Below, one piece after another: positions 1-6,149 of a stretch of 8,406 bases of DNA. The notes below the pieces were generated by a model. The model had not been told where the DNA came from and ran no database searches. It saw only the letters and a program-made list of their open reading frames with translations. How positions within the stretch are numbered: position 1 is the stretch's first letter; the number at the start of each line of letters is the position of its first letter. Made by a program: the position numbers and the translations under genes. The stretch spans positions 1 to 8,406 of the forward strand of contig JBDUDR010000129.1 of NCBI GenBank assembly GCA_040002845.1. Direction: 5' to 3'. The stretch comes from JBDUDR01 sp040002845. GTDB lineage: Bacteria; Actinomycetota; Actinomycetes; Propionibacteriales; Nocardioidaceae.

Positions 1-1063
1 CGACGAGATCGCCGCCGAAGTCGTGGCCGCCGAGCCGGGCGTGCTCGAGCGGCCCGATGCTGATGCACAGGAGGTGTTCCGCCGATTCGGCGTGGACATG
101 ATGTTCGTGCAGATCAAGCAGCAGCTGCGCGAGTTCGGCGTCGACTTCGACGTCTACTTCCACGAGAACTCCCTGCACGAGTCCGGAGCCGTCGAGCGGG
201 CCATCGACCGCCTCAAGGGCCTCGACTTGATGTACGAGGCCGACGGCGCCTGGTGGCTCGAGACGAGCCAGTTCGGCGATGACAAGGACCGGGTGGTCAT
301 CAAGTCGGACGGAACCCCCGCGTACATCTCCGGCGACCTGGCCTACTACCTCGACAAACGTGAGCGTGGGTACGAGCTGCTCGTGATCGTGCTCGGAGCG
401 GACCACCACGGCTATGTCGCCCGGATGATGGCGATGTGTCAGGCGTACGGCGACAAGCCGCACGAGAACCTGGAGATAATCATCGGCCAGATGGTCAACC
501 TGGTTCGCAACAGCGAGCCGGTGCGGATGTCCAAACGGGCGGGCACCGTATTGACCATCGAGGATCTCGTCGACGCCGTGGGAGTCGATGCCGCTCGCTA
601 CGCGCTGGTCCGCTATTCACCTGACTCGAACATCGACATCGACCTGCAGCTGTGGGCGAGGCAGAGCAGCGACAACCCGGTCTACTACGTCCAGTACGCC
701 CACGCCCGGCTCGCGTCGATCCTGCGGAACGCCACCGAGCTGGGACTGGCGCTCGACGGCCTTGACTTCGACGCGTCCCTGTTGTCGCACGAACGAGAGG
801 GTGACCTGTTGCGTGCCCTCGCGGACTTCCCGCGAGTCGTACAGTCCGCTGCCGACCTGCGCGAGCCTCATCGGGTGGCGCGCTATCTGGAGGACACGGC
901 GTCTCTGTTCCACAAGTTCTACGACGTGTGCCGCGTACTCCCGCAAGGAGACGAGGAAGCCACCGATCTCCATCGGGCACGGCTCGTGCTGGTGCGAGCG
1001 ACGATGACTGTGATCCGCAACGGCTTGAGGTTGCTCGGCGTCAGCACACCAGACCGGATGTGA
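1..1063 (+). CDS. argS: Arginyl-tRNA synthetase (ArgS), 3' part
   Basis: This class I aminoacyl-tRNA synthetase attaches arginine to tRNA-Arg in the cytoplasm. The frame is open from the first base of the window, so the 5' part lies outside; about 353 residues remain of a protein usually near 550, so the HIGH motif is not visible. The GTG at 23 is an internal codon, not a start. Visible are GADHHGYV (nt about 395-418), the KMSKS-type loop as RMSKRAG (nt 524-544), and the C-terminal DALR anticodon-binding domain starting near YYVQYAHARLASILRNA (from about nt 680). The stop TGA is at 1061-1063, 3 bp before lysA, so the two are probably cotranscribed. An argS-lysA pair is typical of actinobacteria. 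Nothing suggests damage. Confidence 0.97.
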   Translation, partial: DEIAAEVVAAEPGVLERPDADAQEVFRRFGVDMMFVQIKQQLREFGVDFDVYFHENSLHESGAVERAIDRLKGLDLMYEADGAWWLETSQFGDDKDRVVIKSDGTPAYISGDLAYYLDKRERGYELLVIVLGADHHGYVARMMAMCQAYGDKPHENLEIIIGQMVNLVRNSEPVRMSKRAGTVLTIEDLVDAVGVDAARYALVRYSPDSNIDIDLQLWARQSSDNPVYYVQYAHARLASILRNATELGLALDGLDFDASLLSHEREGDLLRALADFPRVVQSAADLREPHRVARYLEDTASLFHKFYDVCRVLPQGDEEATDLHRARLVLVRATMTVIRNGLRLLGVSTPDRM

Positions 1064-1066
1064 GCA

Positions 1067-2464
1067 GTGCGCGCGCATGAGGCGGGGGCGCTGCACGGCG
1101 ACCTCGGATACCGGGAGCCGCCGTGGCTGGAGCGTCCGGCGGACATCAACGAAATGGTTGAAGGGCTGTGGTCCACGACCAGCGAGATCGCCAGCGACGG
1201 CGTGCTGGTCTGTGGAGGAGTCCGCGCCACCGACGTCGCCCGCGAGTTCGGGACTCCTACCTACGTGGTGGACGAGACCGACTTTCGGGCCCGAGCGTCG
1301 GCGTTCCGGGACGCCTTCGCCGACTATGACGTGTTCTACGCGGGGAAAGCCTTCTTGTGCACGGCGGTCGCCCGCTGGATCGCCGAGGCGGACCTGTGGC
1401 TCGACGTTTGTACGGACGGTGAGCTGGAGGTGGCCGTTCGAGCCGGCGTACAGCCATCGCGGATCGGCTTCCACGGCAACAACAAGTCCGAGCCGGAGCT
1501 GAGGCGCGCGCTGCAGATCGGGGTCGGCCGGATCATCGTCGACTCGGTGGCGGAGATCGACAGGTTGGTCGGACTCACCGCGGCCATGAACGTGACCGCA
1601 ACCGTGATGGTGCGGGTAACGGCTGGCGTCGAGGCCCATACTCACGAGTACATCGCGACGGCGCACGAGGACCAGAAGTTCGGTCTGTCGATCGTGATGG
1701 GCGATGCTTTCGACGCCGTGCAGCGGCTGCTCGCCGAGCCGCGCATCGAGGTGCTGGGACTCCACTCGCACATCGGCTCCCAGATCTTCGACACGTCCGC
1801 GTTCGAGGTAGCCGCGCGGCGCCTGCTGGCCCTGCACAGACGGGTCCGCGCCGAACTCGGGGTCGAACTGCCTGAGCTGTGTCTCGGCGGTGGGTTCGGC
1901 ATTGCCTACACCACGCAGGACGATCCGCAGTCGCCCCAGACGCTCGCCAGGTCCCTGACGGAGATCATCCGACACGAGAGTGAGGCGCTCGGCGTACCAG
2001 TTCCGCGGCTCTCGGTTGAACCGGGCCGAGCCATTGCCGGGCCGGCCACGTTCACGTTGTACGAAGTCGGGACGACCAAGCTCGTCCGGCTGGACGGCGG
2101 GGGAGACCGGATGTACGTATCCGTCGACGGCGGGATGAGCGACAACATCCGGACCGCGTTGTACGACGCCGACTACGCGTGCCGCGTGGCCTCGCGGCGG
2201 TCGGACGCCGACCCGATCCTGGGCCGAGTGGTCGGCAAGCACTGCGAGGCCGGAGACGTGGTCGTCAAGCACGAGTTCGTGCCCGCAGACATCACGGCGG
2301 GAGACCTGCTGGCCGTGCCCGGCACGGGTGCCTACTGCAGATCGATGGCAAGCAACTACAACCATGTGCCCCGCCCGGCCGTCGTCGCCGTACGCGACGG
2401 GCGGGCCAGGCTGTTGGTCCGGCGCGAGTCGGTCGATGACCTGCTGCGGTTGGAAGTCGAGTGA
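1067..2464 (+). CDS. lysA: Diaminopimelate decarboxylase (LysA)
   Basis: This PLP-dependent enzyme decarboxylates meso-diaminopimelate to L-lysine, the last step of lysine synthesis. It is a fold-type III (alanine racemase-like) enzyme of 465 aa, full length for the actinobacterial form. K94 in YAGKAF is the expected PLP Schiff-base lysine. HSHIGSQ (233-239), GGGFGIAY (274-281) and EPGR (318-321) form the PLP-phosphate and barrel motifs. C393 in HCEAGD is the cysteine supplied to the partner subunit's active site; CESGD is more usual, so one Ser is Ala here. GAYC follows at 421-424. The start is GTG 1067, chosen because MRAHEAGALHGD matches the typical actinobacterial LysA N-terminus; the ribosome binding site is weak and translation is probably coupled to argS, 3 bp upstream. 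Hom follows after 13 bp. Confidence 0.96.
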   Translation: MRAHEAGALHGDLGYREPPWLERPADINEMVEGLWSTTSEIASDGVLVCGGVRATDVAREFGTPTYVVDETDFRARASAFRDAFADYDVFYAGKAFLCTAVARWIAEADLWLDVCTDGELEVAVRAGVQPSRIGFHGNNKSEPELRRALQIGVGRIIVDSVAEIDRLVGLTAAMNVTATVMVRVTAGVEAHTHEYIATAHEDQKFGLSIVMGDAFDAVQRLLAEPRIEVLGLHSHIGSQIFDTSAFEVAARRLLALHRRVRAELGVELPELCLGGGFGIAYTTQDDPQSPQTLARSLTEIIRHESEALGVPVPRLSVEPGRAIAGPATFTLYEVGTTKLVRLDGGGDRMYVSVDGGMSDNIRTALYDADYACRVASRRSDADPILGRVVGKHCEAGDVVVKHEFVPADITAGDLLAVPGTGAYCRSMASNYNHVPRPAVVAVRDGRARLLVRRESVDDLLRLEVE

Positions 2465-2469
2465 AGGGG
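2463..2469 (+). promoter_or_regulatory. Ribosome binding site of hom
   Basis: GAAGGGG overlaps the lysA TGA stop and lies 8 nt before ATG 2478. It supports that ATG as the hom start over upstream codons in the same frame, which fall inside lysA. Confidence 0.7.
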
Positions 2470-2477
2470 CCCCCACG

Positions 2478-3785
2478 ATGAGCCGGGGAGCGCTTCAGGT
2501 CGCGCTGTTGGGCTGCGGATCGGTGGGCAGCCAGGTCGCGCGGCTGCTGGTCGAACAACGAGCGGACCTCGCGGCACGGGTGGGGGCGTCGTTGGAGCTG
2601 GCAGGCATAGCGGTACGACGTCCCCAGCTGGTGCGCGACGTCCCGTTCGACCGCAGCCTGTTCACCACCGACGCGGCTGCCCTGGTTTCGCGACCAGACA
2701 TCGATGTCGTTGTGGAGGTGATCGGCGGCATCGAACCTGCCCGCAGCCTCATCCTGTCCGCGCTCGAGCACGGTGCCTCCGTGGTCACGGCGAACAAAGC
2801 GCTGCTGGCCGAGGACGGCGCCTCGCTGTTTGCCGCCGCCGAGAAGGCAGCCCGTGACCTCTACTTCGAGGCTGCCGTGGCGGGTGCGATCCCGATCCTG
2901 CGCCCGCTCAGGGAGTCACTTGCCGGTGACAGGGTCACGCGCGTGATCGGCATCGTCAACGGCACGACCAACTTCATCCTCGACAAGATGGACACGTCAG
3001 GGTCGGGGTTCAGCGAGTCGCTGGAGGAGGCGCAGGCGCTGGGGTACGCCGAAGCCGACCCGACCGCCGACATCGACGGGTTCGACGCCGCCGCCAAGGC
3101 GGCCATCCTCGCGAGTCTGGCCTTCCACTCCCGGGTCACGTCTGCCGACGTCTATCGGGAGGGCATCTCCGAGGTGACCGCCATGGACGTCGCCTCCGCG
3201 AGGTCCATGAACCGCGTGGTCAAACTGCTCGCGATCTGCGACCTTGTCGAGGACTCTCATGGAAGAAGTGTGTGTGCGCGCGTACATCCGGCGATGCTGC
3301 CCCGCTCGCATCCCCTCGCAAACGTCGGCGGCGCGTTCAACGCCGTGTTCGTGGAGAGCGAGGCGGCGGGACAGCTGATGTTCTACGGCCCGGGAGCCGG
3401 AGGTGCGCCAACGGCGAGCGCGGTTCTCGGCGACCTCGTCACAGTGGCCCGCAACCGGCTGCAGGACGTCCGTGGCGCCGGCGAGTCGACGTACGCGCAA
3501 CTCGAGATTCGCCCCATGGGTGACACACTCACTCGCTACCACGTCGCCATAGACGTCGATGATCGCGCCGGGGTGCTGGCGTCGGTTGCCCAGGCTTTTG
3601 CCCGCCACAACGTGTCGATCCAGACCGTGCGACAAGAGGGCAGGGGGCGGGACGCGCAGCTCGTCGTCGTGACCCATACGGCTCCGGACTCCGCCCTGTC
3701 CGCGACGGTCGAGGAGCTGCGTCGTATGGACATCGTCTGGGACGTGATCTCGGTGATGCGCGTCGAAGGCGAGGGGGAGGCGTGA
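2478..3785 (+). CDS. hom: Homoserine dehydrogenase with C-terminal ACT domain
   Basis: The enzyme reduces aspartate semialdehyde to homoserine with NAD(P)H, the branch point towards threonine and methionine. The protein has 435 aa, usual for the monofunctional type (no aspartokinase fused). The Rossmann motif GCGSVG is at 12-17, TANK with K107 at 104-107, and NGTTN at 161-165. The catalytic segment DGFDAAAK (200-207) contains D203 and K207, equivalent to the catalytic Asp and Lys of the yeast enzyme. A C-terminal ACT domain (about 354-430, beginning YHVAIDVDDRAGVLASVAQA) is the usual site of threonine feedback inhibition. The frame stays open upstream to about 2328, but the ribosome binding site and the conserved N-terminus fix the start at ATG 2478. 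Its last 4 bases (GTGA) overlap the thrC start, pointing to translational coupling. Confidence 0.96.
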   Translation: MSRGALQVALLGCGSVGSQVARLLVEQRADLAARVGASLELAGIAVRRPQLVRDVPFDRSLFTTDAAALVSRPDIDVVVEVIGGIEPARSLILSALEHGASVVTANKALLAEDGASLFAAAEKAARDLYFEAAVAGAIPILRPLRESLAGDRVTRVIGIVNGTTNFILDKMDTSGSGFSESLEEAQALGYAEADPTADIDGFDAAAKAAILASLAFHSRVTSADVYREGISEVTAMDVASARSMNRVVKLLAICDLVEDSHGRSVCARVHPAMLPRSHPLANVGGAFNAVFVESEAAGQLMFYGPGAGGAPTASAVLGDLVTVARNRLQDVRGAGESTYAQLEIRPMGDTLTRYHVAIDVDDRAGVLASVAQAFARHNVSIQTVRQEGRGRDAQLVVVTHTAPDSALSATVEELRRMDIVWDVISVMRVEGEGEA

Positions 3786-4885
3786 GCACGACCGGCTGGG
3801 TACCCTCCCGCGAGCCCCAGCGTGTACGCCAGTGGCGCGGCGTGATCGAGGAATACCGCGCCTGGCTTCCGGTGGATGACGGCACTCCGGCGATCAGCCT
3901 GGGTGAGGGTGGCACTCCGCTCGTCGAGTCGGGCTGGCTGTCCCAGGCCAGCGGCTGTCGGGTCTGGCTCAAGGTCGAGGGCGACAACCCCACCGGGTCC
4001 TTCAAGGATCGTGGCATGACAGTTGCGGTCTCGCTGGCGGCCGAGCAAGGCGCGAAGGTCTGCGTCTGCGCATCTACGGGTAACACGTCGGCGTCGATGT
4101 CCGCGTACGCCGTCCGGGGTGGGTTGCGACCGCTCGTGCTCGTACCCCAGGGCCGGATCGCCGCCGGAAAGATGGCGCAGGCCGTCATGCATGGTGCCAA
4201 CATCTTGCAGGTACGAGGGTGGTTCGACGACTGCTTGCGGATTGCCCGCGCTCTTGCGGACGAATATCCGGTGGCGTTGGTCAACTCGGTGAACCCCGTA
4301 CGGATCGAAGGTCAGAAGACGGCAGCCTTCGAGGTGGTCGACGTGCTCGGGTACGCGCCGGACGTGCACGTCCTGCCGGTGGGCAATGCCGGAAACATCT
4401 CGGCGTACTGGAAGGGGTATCTCGACTACGCGAAGGCAGGCCTGTCGGCGAGTACCCCGCGCATGTGGGGTTATCAGGCAGCGGGCGCAGCCCCGCTCGT
4501 CCTCGGCCACGTCGTGCCCAGCCCGGAAACCGATGCGAGTGCGATTCGGGTGGGCAATCCGGCGTCTTGGAGTCTGGCTGTCGCGGCCCGTGAGGAGTCC
4601 GGCGGACTCGTCGACGCGGTCACCGATGCCGAGATCTTCTCGGCGCAGCGCGCCCTTGCCTCCCAGGACGGCGTCTTCGTGGAACCTGCGTCGGCAGCGG
4701 GTGCCGCCGGTTTGCTGAAAGCGGTCAGGGCCGGCGACCTGGATCCTGGCCAGACCGTCGTGGTGACGGTGACAGGACATGGCCTCAAGGACATCGAGGC
4801 CGCTCTGGATCACCGTGACGATCTGTCCGAGACAGTGGTCGATGCCGACGTCACGGCGATCGCCCAGCTCGCCGGGCTGGCTTGA
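3782..4885 (+). CDS. thrC: Threonine synthase (ThrC)
   Basis: This PLP enzyme converts O-phosphohomoserine to threonine and phosphate, the last step of the pathway. At 367 aa it is the short fold-type II form common in actinobacteria. WRGVIEEYRAWLP (18-30) is the typical N-terminus. NPTGSFKDRGMT (69-80) carries K75, the expected Schiff-base lysine. STGNTSAS (98-105) and PVGNAGN (199-205) are substrate and PLP-phosphate loops; VTGHGLKD (330-337) is the conserved C-terminal motif. The start GTG 3782 overlaps the hom stop in GTGA. A GGAGG sits only 1 nt before this GTG, too close to act well, so a GA-rich stretch from 3765 and coupling to hom may do the job. No later in-frame start precedes the conserved WRGV segment. 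Confidence 0.96.
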   Translation: MSTTGWVPSREPQRVRQWRGVIEEYRAWLPVDDGTPAISLGEGGTPLVESGWLSQASGCRVWLKVEGDNPTGSFKDRGMTVAVSLAAEQGAKVCVCASTGNTSASMSAYAVRGGLRPLVLVPQGRIAAGKMAQAVMHGANILQVRGWFDDCLRIARALADEYPVALVNSVNPVRIEGQKTAAFEVVDVLGYAPDVHVLPVGNAGNISAYWKGYLDYAKAGLSASTPRMWGYQAAGAAPLVLGHVVPSPETDASAIRVGNPASWSLAVAAREESGGLVDAVTDAEIFSAQRALASQDGVFVEPASAAGAAGLLKAVRAGDLDPGQTVVVTVTGHGLKDIEAALDHRDDLSETVVDADVTAIAQLAGLA

Positions 4886-4887
4886 CA

Positions 4888-5799
4888 GTGATCACGGCCG
4901 ACTTCACAGACGGTGCCGTGCGGGTGCGCGTCCCGGCCAGCTGTGGAAATCTCGGACCGGGCTTCGACAGCTTTGGGCTGGCATTGGCCCTCTACGACGA
5001 CTTGACGGTGCGCGCCACCGAGTCCGGGCTGCTCGTCGAGGTGGAGGGCGAAGGCGCTGAGGACCTACCCCGTGACGAAGATCACCTCGTGGTCAAGGCG
5101 ATGCGGGCCACGCTCGACCGGCTCGGCGGTCAGCCGCCTGGTCTGCATCTGCGGTGTCGCAACTCCATTCCGCAGGCATGCGGCCTCGGCTCCTCAGCCG
5201 CCGCGATCGTGGCGGGTTGCGCGGCGGCCCGGGCGCTCCGAGTCAACGGGGCCAGGCTGCTCGGCGGATCCGATCTGCTCGAGCTCGCCACGGTGCTCGA
5301 GGGGCATTCCGACAACGTGGCTGCGTGTCTTTCCGGAGGCTTCACGGTTGCCTGGACAGAGCCGTCCGGCCCCCGTTCGATCCGTCTGCAGGTGCATCCG
5401 GACATTCGGGCAGTGGTCTACGTACCGCCTGCGCGGGTGTCCACCGAGGCTGCTCGCGCACTGCTCCCGGCCCAGGTGCCCCATGGCGAGGCGGCCGCCA
5501 ACGCCGCCAGGGCCGCATTGCTCACCGTCGCCATCACCCATCGCCCTGAGCTACTCGCCGATGGCACCCGGGACTGGCTGCACCAGCAGTACCGGAAGCC
5601 CGCGATGCCGGCGACGCTCGCCCTGGTGGGCCTGTTGCGAGGCTCCGGGGTGGCCGCCGTGGTTTCGGGGGCCGGGCCGAGCGTGCTGGCTCTGACCGCC
5701 GTTGGCGACGAGGCGACGCTGGCCGAGCAGGCACCCAGCGGCTGGCGGGTGTTCAGGGTCGGCATCGAACCTGACGGCGTACGCACCCGATCGTGGTAG
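4888..5799 (+). CDS. thrB: Homoserine kinase (ThrB)
   Basis: This GHMP-superfamily kinase phosphorylates homoserine with ATP to give the ThrC substrate. From GTG 4888 it has 303 aa, normal for the family. RVPASCGNLGPGFDSFGLAL near the N-terminus is the first GHMP motif, IPQACGLGSSAA (GLGSSAA 99-105) is the ATP-binding loop, EGHSDN is at 138-143, and the C-terminal glycine-rich motif SGAGPSVL is at 260-267. The start is uncertain: TTG 4882 overlaps the thrC stop as TTGA and would add two residues; GTG 4888 lies 2 bp after that stop. I prefer GTG because TTG starts are rare in such genomes. Neither has a strong Shine-Dalgarno, so coupling to thrC is likely. No clear terminator follows, and rho is 347 bp downstream. 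Confidence 0.94.
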   Translation: MITADFTDGAVRVRVPASCGNLGPGFDSFGLALALYDDLTVRATESGLLVEVEGEGAEDLPRDEDHLVVKAMRATLDRLGGQPPGLHLRCRNSIPQACGLGSSAAAIVAGCAAARALRVNGARLLGGSDLLELATVLEGHSDNVAACLSGGFTVAWTEPSGPRSIRLQVHPDIRAVVYVPPARVSTEAARALLPAQVPHGEAAANAARAALLTVAITHRPELLADGTRDWLHQQYRKPAMPATLALVGLLRGSGVAAVVSGAGPSVLALTAVGDEATLAEQAPSGWRVFRVGIEPDGVRTRSW

Positions 5800-5842
5800 C
5801 CAGCGCGGCCGCGATCGGGAATGCGGGCGGGGTGGCCGTCGT

Positions 5843-5848
5843 TAGACT
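5843..5848 (+). promoter_or_regulatory. Candidate -10 element for rho
   Basis: TAGACT fits the TANNNT pattern of actinobacterial housekeeping promoters and lies 44 bp past the thrB stop. No good -35 is visible 17-18 bp upstream. Transcription would begin near 5855, giving a leader of about 290 nt. TACCCT at 5887-5892 is a weaker alternative. Confidence 0.35.
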
Positions 5849-5930
5849 GGTGGGTCACCTCTGAGCATCTATCGGGCGAATGGTGCTACCCTCGATGCTG
5901 CATCGGTCTTCCGTAACTCAAGAAGCGATG

Positions 5931-5960
5931 CCTTCTCCCCACCATCTGCGATTCCCAGCA
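5931..5960 (+). promoter_or_regulatory. C-rich, G-poor stretch resembling a Rho utilisation (rut) site
   Basis: These 30 bases contain 15 C and only 3 G, in a window where G and C are otherwise about balanced and abundant. The wider 5911-5960 has 20 C against 8 G. Rho's primary site binds unpaired, pyrimidine-rich, C-rich RNA. The position inside rho's own leader makes autogenous termination plausible; function is inferred from composition alone. Confidence 0.3.
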
Positions 5961-5976
5961 GGCACCAATGGCCTGC
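5958..5976 (+). other. Inverted repeat in rho leader (hairpin 1)
   Basis: GCAGGC (5958-5963) pairs perfectly with GCCTGC (5971-5976) around a 7-nt loop. It directly follows the C-rich stretch. There is no T-run, so it is not a classical terminator. Confidence 0.4.
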
Positions 5977-5995
5977 CGCGTGGATCGACTGAACA

Positions 5996-6036
5996 AGCCT
6001 GGAAGGCTCACCAGGTGGGGGAGGGACCCAAGCCTT
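5996..6036 (+). promoter_or_regulatory. Mutually exclusive hairpins in rho leader
   Basis: AAGGCT (6003-6008) can pair with AGCCTT (6031-6036), stacked on TGGG (6016-6019) with CCCA (6027-6030). Its AGGCT part can instead pair with AGCCT (5996-6000) around a 3-nt loop. A third option is CCTGG (5998-6002) with CCAGG (6011-6015). These folds cannot form together, a layout found in attenuators and riboswitch expression platforms. No ligand domain that I recognise is present. Confidence 0.35.
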
Positions 6037-6060
6037 AGGCGCCGCCTCGCGCGAGCGCCT
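6037..6060 (+). other. Inverted repeat in rho leader (hairpin 3)
   Basis: AGGCGC (6037-6042) is the reverse complement of GCGCCT (6055-6060). The segment between holds most of the palindrome CTCGCGCGAG (6046-6055), which gives an alternative fold. The repeat begins within the stop codon of the 47-codon frame. Confidence 0.35.
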
Positions 6061-6062
6061 GA

Positions 6063-6092
6063 TCGCGAATCCTGAAATCCCAGGTTTCGCGG
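6063..6092 (+). other. Strong hairpin in rho leader (hairpin 4)
   Basis: CGCGAA (6064-6069) pairs with TTCGCG (6086-6091); after one T-T mismatch CCTG (6071-6074) pairs with CAGG (6081-6084), leaving the loop AAATCC. A T-G wobble can close the base at 6063/6092. This is the best-paired stem in the leader. It ends 40 nt before the rho Shine-Dalgarno region and has no following T-run. Confidence 0.5.
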
Positions 6093-6127
6093 AACCAAGG
6101 GCGTGCGAGCTTCAATCGCCGCCCCTG

Positions 6128-6149
6128 TACGTGGGAAGGACCTCACGTG
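6128..6149 (+). promoter_or_regulatory. Hairpin enclosing the rho ribosome binding site and start codon
   Basis: TACGTGGG (6128-6135) can pair with CCTCACGTG (using 6142-6149): six Watson-Crick pairs and two G-T wobbles. The loop AAGGAC (6136-6141) exposes the Shine-Dalgarno core, while the start GTG (6147-6149) lies in the 3' arm. GGGAAGGA (6133-6140), 6 nt before GTG 6147, also fixes the rho start. Translational control by this fold is inferred. Confidence 0.45.

Larger units (their letters stand above)
5895..6038 (+). other. Possible upstream open reading frame in the rho leader
   Basis: An ATG at 5895 opens a 47-codon frame (starts MLHRSSVTQEAM, ends VGEGPKP) that stops at TAG 6036-6038. 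Only 26 of 47 third positions are G or C, unlike the strong G/C bias of the real genes here, and no Shine-Dalgarno precedes it. It is more likely chance than a gene. If it were translated, ribosomes would disrupt all leader hairpins upstream of 6037, so it is recorded as a possible leader peptide. Confidence 0.18.
5800..6146 (+). promoter_or_regulatory. rho upstream region and structured 5' leader
   Basis: These 347 bp between thrB and rho contain no convincing protein gene. Base composition is less G-rich than in the flanking genes. In order I see a possible -10 (5843-5848), a 47-codon open frame (5895-6038), a C-rich/G-poor stretch (5931-5960), inverted repeats at 5958-5976, 5996-6036, 6037-6060 and 6063-6092, and a hairpin across the rho start (6128-6149), each listed separately. 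Rho controls its own synthesis through leader termination in E. coli, so autoregulation is a fair expectation; its mechanism here is inference. Confidence 0.6.

Noticed and set aside
617..2476. 619-codon open frame on the - strand opposite argS and lysA
   Set aside because: Long antisense frames are common in high-GC DNA opposite real genes. The translation resembles no family I know, and both sense genes carry clear catalytic motifs.
2328..2477. Longer N-terminus for homoserine dehydrogenase
   Set aside because: This extension lies inside lysA, has no family resemblance, and the good ribosome binding site precedes ATG 2478.
3536..4813. 425-codon open frame on the - strand opposite hom and thrC
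   Set aside because: Same antisense artefact; the sense frames encode intact ACT and threonine synthase motifs.
5804..5813. CGCGGCCGCG palindrome just after thrB as a terminator
   Set aside because: It has no loop and no T-run; a hairpin of CGGCC with GGCCG at 5834-5838 needs a 23-nt loop and is weak.
5821..5916. 31-codon frame from ATG 5821 ahead of rho
   Set aside because: No ribosome binding site, Trp/Cys-rich unlikely composition, and it contains the candidate -10 element.
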